A stretch of 64,000 bases of DNA from Litorilituus sp. (GTDB taxonomy: Bacteria > Pseudomonadota > Gammaproteobacteria > Enterobacterales > Alteromonadaceae), in the NCBI GenBank assembly GCA_030754235.1, contig JASMAS010000024.1:1-64000 (forward strand), given 5' to 3'. Shown piece by piece: positions 16,910-26,407 of this stretch. Position 1 is the first letter of the stretch; each line of letters starts with the position of its first letter. The notes below the pieces were generated by a model that saw nothing but the letters and a program-made list of their open reading frames with translations, was not told the DNA's origin and ran no database searches. Made by a program: the position numbers and the translations under genes.

Positions 16910-19228
16910 ATGGATCATAAAATAGAATTATTAGCCCCCGGTGGTGATGTGGATGCGATTAAGGCGGCAATTATTGCTGGTGCAGATGCTGTGTACTGCG
17001 GCTTAGATAGCTTTAATGCGCGTAACCGTGCGACTAATATTTCCTTTGATGAACTTGTTGGCACCATTGGACTTGCTCACCAGTATCAATGCAAAATTTT
17101 TCTCACCTTAAATATTGTTATTCTAGAACCAGAATTTACGTCTCTTGCTAAGTTGCTAAGTAAACTTGTTAATACTTCATTAGATGGTGTTATTGTTCAA
17201 GATATCGGCATGTTTTATATTATTAAAAAGCATTTTCCAACGCTAGATATTCATGCCTCAACTCAATTAACCACTCATAACGCAGGACAGGTCCACTTCT
17301 TAAAAAAATTAGGTGGCTCAAGAGTTAATTTATCAAGAGAGTTAAACCTAAGAGAAATAAAAGCATTAACGGCTGTTGCCCAACAAATTGACACATTAAC
17401 GGAAGTGTTTGTTCATGGCTCACTTTGTGTCGCGTTTTCTGGGTTATGTTATTCAACGTCAGCCACGGCAGGAAACTCGGGTAATCGTGGTCGGTGTAGT
17501 CAAGCTTGTCGGGATGAGTATGAAACGACTCCAATGGGTAATAACTTTCCGTTAAATATGAAAGATAACTCTGCTTTTTTTGATCTGCCAGCCTTGATTG
17601 AAGCGGGTGTACACTCATTTAAAGTAGAAGGTCGTATTAAAGGTGCCAGTTACGTCTACACAGTTATTGACAGTTTTCGGAAACAAATTGACGGTTTTGT
17701 TAAAACAGGTCAGTTGATTGAAAATGGGGAGCGTCTTTATAAGGTGTTTAATCGTGATTTTTCCAACGCCTTTTTAAGAGGCGATTTAAATCAATCGATG
17801 TTTATTGACAATCCTCGAGACAACTCAAAAAATTATGCTATAGCTAAAAGCAATATCCTCGCTAACAAGCCCAGCCTTGAAAACAGTAATAGTATTTCAG
17901 TGGTGCAAATTCATGAGGTTAAGAAAAATCTTTATGATGAGAAAAATCAGATAAATGCAAATGTAGACGATAAGATTAAATACTTAAGCATTAAAAAAAC
18001 ACCATTGATGTTAAGCGTTTCCGGTAAGCTTAATGGCCCGTTAATAGTGACTGTGACCACAGGCGAGGGTATTGATAAACAAAATAAATTAGTGGTTAAA
18101 TCGACAAGTTTCCTGGCTAAAAGTGATCACTTTAGTATTGATCAACATACTATCGAAAAACGTTTTAAAAATCTAAATAATGCACAATACCAACTAAAAA
18201 AATTGATAACAGGTGACCTAGCTGAAGGCCTCTCCATCCCGTATAAAGAGTTAACTGGCATTAAAAATCAAATACTACGTTTCTTAAATAACGATAAAGC
18301 CATACTACCAGTCGTTGAGTTACCACCGTTGGAACGACACCTTAAACGGTCTAAAAATGTTGATTGTCAGGCTGAAACTACGCCTAAGTTATCGATATTA
18401 ATTAGTGATAAAAAAGACATTAGCTTAGCGGAGGTAACTGATGCAGATATTTTCTTTAAGTTGCCCGACGCCTATAGACGTGGTTGCACTAAATATGTTG
18501 ATTTATTAAAAGAAAACCCTCGGTTAATTCCTTGGTTTCCTGCGGTGCTAATTGGTAAAGACTATGATGTGGCCCTCACTATTCTAGCGCAAGTCAAGCC
18601 CCCACTTATTGTCACTAATAATACAGGGATAGCTTATAAAGCCTATGAACTGGGAATTAAATGGATAGCGGGTCCGTTTTTAAATACGACTAATTCTTAT
18701 GCCTTATTGGCGATGAAAGAAGAGTTTGATTGCAGTGGCGCCTTTTTATCTAATGAGATAAACAAGAAACAACTCAAAAGCATTGCCCGTCCAGCCCATT
18801 TTAAATTATTTTATAGTGTTTATCATCCTCTCTTATTGATGACCAGCAGACAGTGCTTTTTTCAGCAAAGTGTGGGTTGTGAAAAACCTCGTATTGATAA
18901 TGGTTGTATGCTTTCATGTGATAAATCAACCACTATTACCAACCTTAAAGGTGTTTCGTTTACCATTGATAAACAAAAAGCAGGCTACCCAAGTATCTAT
19001 AATCAAGATCTGTTTTTAAATATAGAAATTATCAATGATCTTACTGATTTATTTGATGGCTTTTTAATTGATTTAACTAACATTGGTGTGGGTAATAAAA
19101 CAGCGCTTGAAAAAAAGGCGCTTATTGCTCAATTCGAACAGTTGCTTAAAGGCCATTCAGATGCGACAAAAATAGTGGGCAATATGATGCAAGGAGCAAC
19201 AAATAGGCAATACCATACCGGTTTATAA
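16910..19228 (+). CDS. U32-family protein (RlhA/YdcP-like)
   Basis: A 772-residue cytoplasmic protein. The N-terminal U32 domain has ELLAPGGDVDAIKAAIIAGADAVYCG at its start, then QDIGMFYIIKKHFP, HASTQLTTHN and the U32 core VHGSLCVAFSGLCYST..GNRGRCSQACR, with several Cys, then FKVEGRIKG. Bacterial U32 proteins of this type take part in RNA hydroxylation (RlhA for 23S rRNA, TrhP for tRNA) using prephenate. The Cys-rich core is intact. The length is nearer RlhA, about 650 residues in E. coli as I recall, but there is additional C-terminal sequence with further Cys (FFQQSVGCEKPRIDNGC), so the exact RNA target is uncertain. Confidence 0.85.
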   Translation: MDHKIELLAPGGDVDAIKAAIIAGADAVYCGLDSFNARNRATNISFDELVGTIGLAHQYQCKIFLTLNIVILEPEFTSLAKLLSKLVNTSLDGVIVQDIGMFYIIKKHFPTLDIHASTQLTTHNAGQVHFLKKLGGSRVNLSRELNLREIKALTAVAQQIDTLTEVFVHGSLCVAFSGLCYSTSATAGNSGNRGRCSQACRDEYETTPMGNNFPLNMKDNSAFFDLPALIEAGVHSFKVEGRIKGASYVYTVIDSFRKQIDGFVKTGQLIENGERLYKVFNRDFSNAFLRGDLNQSMFIDNPRDNSKNYAIAKSNILANKPSLENSNSISVVQIHEVKKNLYDEKNQINANVDDKIKYLSIKKTPLMLSVSGKLNGPLIVTVTTGEGIDKQNKLVVKSTSFLAKSDHFSIDQHTIEKRFKNLNNAQYQLKKLITGDLAEGLSIPYKELTGIKNQILRFLNNDKAILPVVELPPLERHLKRSKNVDCQAETTPKLSILISDKKDISLAEVTDADIFFKLPDAYRRGCTKYVDLLKENPRLIPWFPAVLIGKDYDVALTILAQVKPPLIVTNNTGIAYKAYELGIKWIAGPFLNTTNSYALLAMKEEFDCSGAFLSNEINKKQLKSIARPAHFKLFYSVYHPLLLMTSRQCFFQQSVGCEKPRIDNGCMLSCDKSTTITNLKGVSFTIDKQKAGYPSIYNQDLFLNIEIINDLTDLFDGFLIDLTNIGVGNKTALEKKALIAQFEQLLKGHSDATKIVGNMMQGATNRQYHTGL

Positions 19229-19244
19229 GACAATAAATTCACTC

Positions 19245-19270
19245 TGTTACTCCTACTGTTAGGGGTAACA
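19245..19270. terminator. Convergent hairpin terminator
   Basis: TGTTACTCCTA (19245-19255) pairs with TAGGGGTAACA (19260-19270) around a 4-base loop, with one wobble. It lies between the converging U32 and aspartoacylase genes. Confidence 0.65.
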
Positions 19271-19349
19271 TATTGGTCAATGCATCCATTTTTAGCTCTG
19301 TTTTTGTTAAGTTATTAGGTGTGAGCTATTATCAGTAATTGTTTGTATT

Positions 19350-20237
19350 TCAGGCTATTTTTACTTGTTTTTTTCTAGCTAGTGACATTGCTAAATTATT
19401 GTCGTAATAGGCTGCTTCATTAATAAAGTGAGGGTAAGCTTGATAATCGCCAGTGTAAGATATTTCACTACCATCAAATAAGGTGAAAATAGGATCGCCA
19501 AAATTAATGGGTTTAAAGTCATTATCTTGTACATTTTTGTGCACCATACCAATTCGTTCACCGTTCTCATCTAGGGGTAATGTCAGGCTTTCTATGTAGT
19601 GATATGCATCGTAGGTTTTAGGTAATTCAGGTAAGTTATTTTTGTTATAAAGCTCAACAAAATCTATTATTGTATGCGTCATTGTTTCCATCCAATCGAG
19701 TACATCTTGGCGGATAACTGATTGCGGCTGTGGTCCTATCTCTACGATGACACCTTGGTTTGCAATTGATGCGAGGAAGTAATGCTCTTGCATCGGTACT
19801 TGATCTTCAAACACAATCATAGCTTCTGGCATTTTTGAAAGTACATATGCGCCCATTTTTTTATTAAAATCGTCACACTTTAATAAAATTAGGGTAGGTC
19901 CCATATTGCTGGTTGTGTTGTGCAAATCAATGATAAAGTCTGTTTTGGCGTTTCCCTTTGGGCCAAGCTGAGCATTGATAACTTTAGCTCGCGTTTGTTC
20001 ATAATTAGTAAGTTTAGTATTAACCAAATCATCCTGGCGAAACTGGCGGTTTAAATCGCAATCTAGGTAACGTTTGTTTTCCTGAAAACCTTTAGGGTTG
20101 GCAAAAAGTGTCTCAATAACCAAGCTACTTCTATTAAGAAACGCATTGTTTTTATGCCATTTTTTTAATAAATAAATGCCGCTATATTCATTTCCATGAG
20201 TACCGCCTACAACGGCAATATTTTTAATTTTATTCAT
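19350..20237 (-). CDS. Aspartoacylase-like (AstE/AspA) metal-dependent deacylase
   Basis: A 295-residue cytoplasmic hydrolase of the succinylglutamate desuccinylase/aspartoacylase family. The N-terminus GGTHGNEYSG supplies the metal-binding His (H14) and Glu (E17), DLNRQF gives the substrate Arg, and DLHNTTSNMGPT gives the third metal-binding His. The C-terminal half has GVIVEIGPQPQ, where the Glu is the catalytic residue of this family. The order and length match aspartoacylase (N-acetyl-aspartate to acetate and aspartate). It is transcribed alone, opposite to the U32 gene. Specificity for N-acetylaspartate is inferred from the family only. Confidence 0.87.
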   Translation of the reverse strand: MNKIKNIAVVGGTHGNEYSGIYLLKKWHKNNAFLNRSSLVIETLFANPKGFQENKRYLDCDLNRQFRQDDLVNTKLTNYEQTRAKVINAQLGPKGNAKTDFIIDLHNTTSNMGPTLILLKCDDFNKKMGAYVLSKMPEAMIVFEDQVPMQEHYFLASIANQGVIVEIGPQPQSVIRQDVLDWMETMTHTIIDFVELYNKNNLPELPKTYDAYHYIESLTLPLDENGERIGMVHKNVQDNDFKPINFGDPIFTLFDGSEISYTGDYQAYPHFINEAAYYDNNLAMSLARKKQVKIA

Positions 20238-20371
20238 TATTTTCTATCCCATTAACGTTATAAGATACTGAAAATTTAAAACATAGTTGTATTAAAGTGT
20301 GGGAAATCGATGCTATTCTACCAACATGCTTTCAAGGGGGTTTTTATTTTCTAGCTTGTAATAGGTAAGTC

Positions 20372-20869
20372 TTAAAAGGTGGTAATCAGCCAATCTTTAT
20401 TATCACTAAAATACAGTGTTTTTACCTTTCCTTTACCTTCTATGTTTACCATGTTTATTTGTGTTGGCCAAAGTCCTCTAAGTGAACCATTAAAAAGCTT
20501 AATGCCTTTTAGCTCGGTCGGCAATGAGGTAGCTTGATAAACCCAAAAGAATTTACCTTCTACTTCATGACCGATGGCCGCTAAAGTTAGTTTTTTGTCT
20601 GCTAAAGTTCGAATCAGAAATTGTTTGGCAATATAGTCTGCAAATTGTTGTTGTGTTTTTTTTGAATTAAGAATGTCCGCGTTTTTATCAAATAGTGATT
20701 GCACACCATGCTCGGTGTCATGTAGGTAAAACCTATGCATGACTTCTAGCTGACCAGAATGCTTATTAAATAATACTGTGGTTTCAGCGGCTTTTTGTTG
20801 GTGGGCAAAAGTTGAATGTGAAAACACCAATAAAAAAGCCGAAAAAATAAGTAAAAAGCTTTTAGGCAT
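20372..20869 (-). CDS. DUF6702-like secreted protein
   Basis: A 165-residue protein with a signal peptide (FSAFLLVFSHSTFAHQQ, cleavage about residue 22). The mature part has HRFYLHDTEHGVQSLFDKN, a pattern I associate with DUF6702 proteins, which often accompany M1 peptidases. Its ATG overlaps the stop of the M1 peptidase gene by one base, so it is co-transcribed with that gene and downstream of it. It is probably a periplasmic partner. No enzymatic motif is visible. Confidence 0.7.
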   Translation of the reverse strand: MPKSFLLIFSAFLLVFSHSTFAHQQKAAETTVLFNKHSGQLEVMHRFYLHDTEHGVQSLFDKNADILNSKKTQQQFADYIAKQFLIRTLADKKLTLAAIGHEVEGKFFWVYQATSLPTELKGIKLFNGSLRGLWPTQINMVNIEGKGKVKTLYFSDNKDWLITTF

Positions 20870-23325
20870 TAGTTATCCTTTTTCTTTTCTTCGTCATCAC
20901 TTTTGAGCTTGGTTTTAATGTCTTCCATGATATCGCGTTTAACCTTATCTATACTTTTCTTCGCTTTATATGCTTCAACACGCGAAGGGATAATTTGACG
21001 GGGGTAATGATTATTTTGTACATCTACATCAGCTGTTTCCCAGCCTGGATCTACGGCGACACTGGTAAGTTCTTTATCTTTGTTAGTGACAATGAGTTTA
21101 CGCACCGCTTTAGGCGTACGACGCCAAATTTCTGCAGGAATATATTGGCTTTCTTTACTGCCATCTGTGAAGGTCAACTCAAGTAGAATAGGCATAATTA
21201 ATCCGCCTATATTTGAAAATTCTAACACATAGTAGTTCTTATCTTCTTTGAGGGCACGTTGTAAAGTTTTTCGTTCCCAAGGTTTGAGACCCTTAATAAA
21301 TTTATTATATTGATTACGCTCTTTATTGGTTACTGTGAAACGATCATTTTCATCATAAAAATCTCTAATATCAGGATTACGATCGACCCACAGTTCTTTT
21401 CCTTCAGCCTTGTTGCGTTCAACAAAAAGTGAAGAAGGTTTATCTAGTTCAATTTGACGTAAGCGCCCATAATCAATATCAGGGTTTTTTGTATCTAAGC
21501 GCATTTTGTAAACTTTATCTATTGAAATGTCTACGTGATCGGTTGAGTAGAACCAACCGCGCCAAAACCAGTCGAGATCAACGCCCGAAGCTTCTTCTAT
21601 TGTTCTGAAAAAATCTGACGGCGTAGGGCGTTTAAACTTCCAACGTTGAGCATACTCTTTAAAGGCAAAGTCAAATAACTCACGACCTAAAATCACTTCG
21701 CGTAAAATATTCAACGCAGCAGCAGGCTTAGTATAAGCATTTGGCCCTAAACGAAGTACGCTGTCTGACTGGGTCATAATAGGTACTTGGTTTTGTGATT
21801 TCATGTAGCCGGTAATATCACGGGGTTCAACACCCCATGGAATAGTAGGATCCCACTCACGACCCGCCACACCGTCTAAAAAGCTATTTAAGCCTTCGTC
21901 CATCCAAGTCCACTGGCGCTCGTCTGAATTAACAACCATAGGGAAATAGATGTGCCCCACCTCATGAATAACAACTCCTATTAAGAAGCGTTTTTCAGCC
22001 TGAGAATAAGTACGAGAACCATCATCTTGTAATTCAGTACGCGGGCCATTAAATGTGATCATAGGGTACTCCATACCACCTACAGGGCCATTAACTGATT
22101 GTGCCGTAGGGTAGGGGTAATCAAACGAGTAGCGTGAATACACTTCCATTGTATGTATAATTGACTCCGTTGAATATTTTTTCCAGAGGTCACCACCTTC
22201 TTTCGGGTAAAAAGACATTGCCATTACTTGTGGCATATCGTGACCACCTTGCTGATAGCCTTTAGCATCCCACATGAACTTTCGTGATGAAGCCCAAGCG
22301 AAATCACGCACTTTTTCCGCTTTAAATATCCAAGTCTTACGTTCCTTGGTACCCTCTTTTTCGTTTTCTAATGCCTCTTTTTCTGTCACTATAAATACGG
22401 GACGTTTAGCCTTCTTTGCTTGTGCTAATCGTTTACGTTGCTTTTTGCTGAGGACCTCTTTAGGATTCGTCAATACGCCGGTAGAGCTGACAATATGATC
22501 GGCAGGCACATTAATCTCTACTTCATAGTCACCAAACTCAAGTGTAAACTCACCTCTACCTAAAAATTCTTTATTGTTCCAACCTTCATAATCAGTATAG
22601 GCATGTAAGCGGGGAAACCATTGCGCTAATAAGAAAATGTCGTTGCCACCTTGGCGGGCATCATCAGCAAAATGTTCATAGCCCGAGCGTGCAGATACGG
22701 CATCTTCTTCAACAATGTTAAAAGCGAAATCAATTGAAAACTCAACATCGTCACCTGACTTCAATGGTTTAGGTAAATCAATTCGCATTTGTGTGCCAAC
22801 CACGGTAAAGTCCATCGCTTGGTCACGGTGGTCTTTTACGGCATCGATTTGATAACCTAGCTCATTATCAGCCATAAATTGTTGGCGACGTAATTCACCT
22901 AAGCTAATTTTAGCTGGCGTTTGGGTATCACCTGCTTTGGTGTATGGGCCTCTACGACCAATACCCGCAAAATTATTTGCGGCATTTGCTATTGAATCAT
23001 CTTTAAAAATGTTTTGGTCTAACTGTACCCATAAATACTTAAGTCTATAGGGTGAGTTGTTTTGATAAGTGATTTTTTCGCTACCTGTTAGACGACGCTT
23101 TTCTTCATCAAGTGAAACTTTAATTTTATAGTCTACTTGTTGTTGCCAATAGTTTTCACCGGGCTCACCTGCAGCGTTGCGATATACGTTAGGGGTTGGC
23201 AAAACCTCTTCAAGTTGTCTGAACTTGTCTTCAAAGTCACCCTTGCTCTGCTTAACGGCGGCGGCACTGGCGGTATAAGCTAAAGTCAATGACAAAAGCA
23301 GAGCGGTAATTATGGAATTTTTCAT
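20869..23325 (-). CDS. Secreted M1-family metallopeptidase
   Basis: An 818-residue secreted aminopeptidase-like protein with a signal peptide (residues 1-22, ending TASAAA). The zinc site is HEVGH at 454-458 with Glu at 477 after the classical 18-residue spacing, in the segment WTWMDEGLNSF. The upstream GGMEYPMITF is the variant of the M1 GAMEN substrate motif. The C-terminus is very lysine and glutamate rich (KSDDEEKKKDN). The operon continues with the DUF6702-like gene. A Zur-like palindrome lies about 185 bases upstream, so the gene may be raised under zinc starvation. Substrate unknown. Confidence 0.88.
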   Translation of the reverse strand: MKNSIITALLLSLTLAYTASAAAVKQSKGDFEDKFRQLEEVLPTPNVYRNAAGEPGENYWQQQVDYKIKVSLDEEKRRLTGSEKITYQNNSPYRLKYLWVQLDQNIFKDDSIANAANNFAGIGRRGPYTKAGDTQTPAKISLGELRRQQFMADNELGYQIDAVKDHRDQAMDFTVVGTQMRIDLPKPLKSGDDVEFSIDFAFNIVEEDAVSARSGYEHFADDARQGGNDIFLLAQWFPRLHAYTDYEGWNNKEFLGRGEFTLEFGDYEVEINVPADHIVSSTGVLTNPKEVLSKKQRKRLAQAKKAKRPVFIVTEKEALENEKEGTKERKTWIFKAEKVRDFAWASSRKFMWDAKGYQQGGHDMPQVMAMSFYPKEGGDLWKKYSTESIIHTMEVYSRYSFDYPYPTAQSVNGPVGGMEYPMITFNGPRTELQDDGSRTYSQAEKRFLIGVVIHEVGHIYFPMVVNSDERQWTWMDEGLNSFLDGVAGREWDPTIPWGVEPRDITGYMKSQNQVPIMTQSDSVLRLGPNAYTKPAAALNILREVILGRELFDFAFKEYAQRWKFKRPTPSDFFRTIEEASGVDLDWFWRGWFYSTDHVDISIDKVYKMRLDTKNPDIDYGRLRQIELDKPSSLFVERNKAEGKELWVDRNPDIRDFYDENDRFTVTNKERNQYNKFIKGLKPWERKTLQRALKEDKNYYVLEFSNIGGLIMPILLELTFTDGSKESQYIPAEIWRRTPKAVRKLIVTNKDKELTSVAVDPGWETADVDVQNNHYPRQIIPSRVEAYKAKKSIDKVKRDIMEDIKTKLKSDDEEKKKDN

Positions 23326-23954
23326 ATTATTTACGTTATCGTTTTATTTATATTGCTTGTTTGGAGGAAGTCTTAGAGGTCATCTTATAAACTTATACTC
23401 AGTTTTGGTAAGATAGGTTGAAATCACGACGTTTGTTCTATTGTATTTATTTTATTGCCAACAGTTTTATTAAATTGGCGCATCTTTGTTTTTCATGCAG
23501 TAGTGATTTATATTCCATCTTAATATTGTGATAATATAACATCGTTATTGTGGGTGCAATATTTTAGAAAAATTCAGGCGATTTTTGGGGTATTAATCAG
23601 GAGAAGTATGGAAGGCTGTTACTTTCAGCAATCAATTGCTGGTATGTGAACATTTTTCAACTCTAATGGATACCTTACATTCATAAATCTGTCAGCTTAG
23701 CTTGACATTAGCGAGCTGAGAAAAAATAAAATGACTTAAACATAGTTATGCTATATTTCATTAATGTTGAGCGGTTATCAGTTCACTAATGAACTCCTAA
23801 AGGTCTAGCTTAAAGGACTTACATGCCTTACCTTTAAGCCTTTTAATTCTCGCTAAGTGCTCAATGAATTAATGGACTTGCTATAAACTTAATCGTTATT
23901 GCTATTGGGCACTTTTATGAAAATACAAGGTTATCATTGACAGTTATGACACTG
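23326..23954. other. Intergenic region with Zur-like site and hairpins
   Basis: A 629-base gap on the minus-strand side of the M1 gene and downstream of the SnoaL-like gene. It holds the Zur-like site at 23527, a perfect 9-bp inverted repeat GCTTAAAGG / CCTTTAAGC (about 23810-23839) and no credible gene. Confidence 0.5.
23527..23541. promoter_or_regulatory. Zur-like box upstream of the M1 peptidase operon
   Basis: TGTGATAATATAACA fits the consensus TGTTATANTATAACA, which I recall for gammaproteobacterial Zur boxes, at 13 of 14 fixed positions. It lies about 190 bases upstream of the M1 peptidase start. Function is inferred. Confidence 0.55.
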
Positions 23955-24320
23955 TTATTCTGGCATTTGAGAAGAGTGATGTTCGATAATCTTCCATTCA
24001 CCTTCTAGTAATTGATAGACATAACTAAAGCGCGCTTTAATGTGTGTACTGTCTTTTAATGAAAATGAATAAATACCTGAATTAATAACAAGTTCATTAA
24101 ATATTCGAATATTTTGTTCTATTAATTCCCCTTTGGGTTCATTAGCGAGGAATTGCACAAAGTAATCTTCGATTTCATCATGATTGTGGCGTATTTCATT
24201 AGAAATGGTTGGCAATAAAATGGCATCGCTTGCATATAAAGCCGTAAGCGCTTTTGGATTTCCTGAGCTTAATGCTTCATTCCACAAGTTAAATAGTTTA
24301 CTTACCTCTTGATTTGACAA
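23955..24320 (-). CDS. SnoaL/SgcJ-type NTF2-like protein (DUF4440-like)
   Basis: A 121-residue small protein starting at TTG with a GAGG site upstream. SKLFNLWNEALSSGNPKALTALYASDAILLPT is the canonical start of NTF2-like SgcJ/EcaC or CaMKII-association-domain proteins, and the C-terminus (FSYVYQLLEGEWKIIEHHSSQMP) completes the alpha-beta cone. It lies 22 bases after the ABC permease gene, so it ends the transporter operon. The function of such proteins varies from enzyme to ligand-binding pocket; here it is unknown. Confidence 0.8.
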   Translation of the reverse strand: MSNQEVSKLFNLWNEALSSGNPKALTALYASDAILLPTISNEIRHNHDEIEDYFVQFLANEPKGELIEQNIRIFNELVINSGIYSFSLKDSTHIKARFSYVYQLLEGEWKIIEHHSSQMPE

Positions 24321-24342
24321 AATATTTATCCTCTTTAATTAC

Positions 24343-25581
24343 TTATTTTTTAAGGTTCGCCTCTTTAAAGGCGATCAATGAAGGGGGAAAGGCAGCCAAC
24401 ATCGTTAAAAACAATAATATACCAAGGGTATAAAGGGTCTTAATAGACAAAATGTTCACCCCAACTGACAGGCTGTATTGTGTTAATAAATAGGTTTTTG
24501 AAAAAACCAAGCCAAGTGTTAGAAATATGAGTGAAATTGCAGTGCTTATGGTGGTGATTAACAATGCTTCAGCTTCTATAATCCAGTAGATATAAAATGG
24601 TGACGCACCCAGTATGCGCAGTAGTTGAATTTCTTGTCGACGTTCTCGAATTGATGCTATTAACATTGCGCTTAAACCAAAGAGCGTTGAGATGATCACT
24701 AATGCGGAAACGAGTTGTAAGGTGTTTTCAGCAACGGTAAGTGTTTGCCAAAGCTGTGCAAGTGCTACACCGGGCAGAATTGCCATTAACGGTTCGTGGG
24801 GTGCAGTATTAATTTTTCGCTGAAATTGAAACGTTTTCATTCGAGATTTTAAACTCACCATGACTGCTGTGACGGATTTGGGCTGTAGCTCATGATATTT
24901 AATGTGTTGAAGGGGAGTATTAGCGGAGAATTTATTACGAGCTAGTGTAGGTAAATGTAAAACTTCAAGCCCTTGCAAACTAACATGCAACGTCTGATCA
25001 ACAGGGGTTCCTGTTGCCTGTAATATCCCTACAATACGAAAGGGGTTATCTTTATGATTAGTAAAACTTGTGCGACCTATACCATGGGCTAAGATAATTT
25101 GATCGCCGATTTGATAATTCAATTTTCTCGCTATTTCTGCACCAATAACTATATCAAATATTCCCGCAAATGGATTACCATGGGCAAAGCTAAGGGGCTG
25201 TTTTGTCCCATAACTAAAATGTTTAAAATATTCTGTAGTTGTCCCTAATACCTTATAGCCTTGATGTGAGTCGCCTAAAGAGATCGGAAATGACCAACTC
25301 ACTGAAGGGTCTTTGCTCAGCTCTAGATAAGATTGCCAACTCATATTGTTGGTGGGTTTGCCCATTCTAAACACGGAGTACAGTAATAAGTTTAGCTCTC
25401 CACTGCGAGCACCTACAATTAAATCAACACCAGAAACACTACTAGCAAAACTGGCTTTGGCTTGATCTCTAATATGTTCAACACCAAACATGACTAGCAT
25501 ACTGATGCTCAATGCAACGGTGGTTAACAGCACAGAGCCTTTACGATATAACAAGCTTTTTGACGTGAGTTGAAAAAACAT
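24343..25581 (-). CDS. ABC transporter permease, FtsX/MacB-like (ZrgC-like)
   Basis: A 412-residue permease with an N-terminal membrane helix (about 16-36), a large extracytoplasmic domain (SSVSGVDLIVGARSGELNLLLYSVFRMG... to about 270), and three membrane segments near the C-terminus, the layout of FtsX/MacB permeases. Its ATG overlaps the stop of the ATPase gene by one base (TAATG). In Vibrio, a similar permease belongs to the zinc-regulated zrgABCDE cluster, and the neighbouring DUF2796 and DUF3299 genes support the same assignment here. Role in zinc uptake is inference from context. Confidence 0.85.
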   Translation of the reverse strand: MFFQLTSKSLLYRKGSVLLTTVALSISMLVMFGVEHIRDQAKASFASSVSGVDLIVGARSGELNLLLYSVFRMGKPTNNMSWQSYLELSKDPSVSWSFPISLGDSHQGYKVLGTTTEYFKHFSYGTKQPLSFAHGNPFAGIFDIVIGAEIARKLNYQIGDQIILAHGIGRTSFTNHKDNPFRIVGILQATGTPVDQTLHVSLQGLEVLHLPTLARNKFSANTPLQHIKYHELQPKSVTAVMVSLKSRMKTFQFQRKINTAPHEPLMAILPGVALAQLWQTLTVAENTLQLVSALVIISTLFGLSAMLIASIRERRQEIQLLRILGASPFYIYWIIEAEALLITTISTAISLIFLTLGLVFSKTYLLTQYSLSVGVNILSIKTLYTLGILLFLTMLAAFPPSLIAFKEANLKK

Positions 25582-26264
25582 TAGTTTATAACTTTTGCCG
25601 AATTTATTTGAGCCAGTGCTATGCTTATGTCAAAGTGCTGGCATAAGCTCATGTCATGGCTTACAAAAAGTAAAGTTGAACCATATTTTTTACATAACGA
25701 GGTTAACAGTGAAATAAAATTATCCCTTGAAGCTTGATCAAGCGAGGAAGTTGGCTCATCTGCAATGATGAGTTTTGGTTTGTTTATCAAGGCTCGAGCG
25801 ATACTTACTCGTTGTTGTTGTCCTACACTCAATTGATTAACTGGTCGATACCAGTCTTGTGATGTGAGATTTAGAGTAAGCAGAAGAGCGTGTACTTTTG
25901 GTAAAAAATCTGCCTCGTGAGCACTAGAGGAGAAATGCCTTGCTAATTTAATGTTATCAATAGCATTTAAATACTCTATTAAATTAAATTGCTGGAAAAT
26001 ATAACCGATATGCTCTGCTCGGTATTTGTCCTTTTGGCGAGTACTCATCATGTCAAATGACTTACCTAACACTCTAATATTACCTAAATTAGCTGTTTGT
26101 AAACCACAAATAAGGTTAAGCAAAGTTGATTTTCCACTGCCAGAAGGGCCATGAATAAATAACTGTTCACCTTGTTTTACATGCCAGTGAACTATTTTTA
26201 AAATGTTTTTTTTAGGACTGATTGAGTAAGAAAACTCAACATTTTTCATTTCGATGGCATTCAA
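25581..26264 (-). CDS. ABC transporter ATP-binding protein (ZrgB-like)
   Basis: A 227-residue ATPase of the LolD/MacB type. Walker A is GPSGSGKST, the signature is SVGQQQR, and Walker B is LIIADEPTSSLDQ. It is the first gene of a minus-strand operon (ATPase, permease, SnoaL-like protein). A Zur-like palindrome sits 37 bases upstream of its start, in the shared promoter region with the divergent DUF3299 gene. That arrangement is consistent with zinc-starvation control. Confidence 0.88.
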   Translation of the reverse strand: MNAIEMKNVEFSYSISPKKNILKIVHWHVKQGEQLFIHGPSGSGKSTLLNLICGLQTANLGNIRVLGKSFDMMSTRQKDKYRAEHIGYIFQQFNLIEYLNAIDNIKLARHFSSSAHEADFLPKVHALLLTLNLTSQDWYRPVNQLSVGQQQRVSIARALINKPKLIIADEPTSSLDQASRDNFISLLTSLCKKYGSTLLFVSHDMSLCQHFDISIALAQINSAKVIN

Positions 26265-26298
26265 AGTATAGTTATTTAGAGTACTACTGTTTAAACTG

Positions 26299-26319
26299 TA
26301 GTGTTATAATATAACACTA
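26299..26319. promoter_or_regulatory. Zur box in the divergent promoter region
   Basis: GTGTTATAATATAACAC (26301-26317) is a perfect palindrome around one central A, and TA on each side extends it to 21 bases. It is nearly identical to the gammaproteobacterial Zur consensus. It lies between the ABC ATPase gene (minus) and the DUF3299 lipoprotein gene (plus), so it probably represses both in zinc-replete cells. Confidence 0.85.
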
Positions 26320-26407
26320 ATAAAGTGTTGTAAAATACACTTAATGTCTTTTTTCTAAACTTATTCGCGTAAGTTATTCATGGCTTTGTAGGTTATAGGT
26401 GTGTTCG

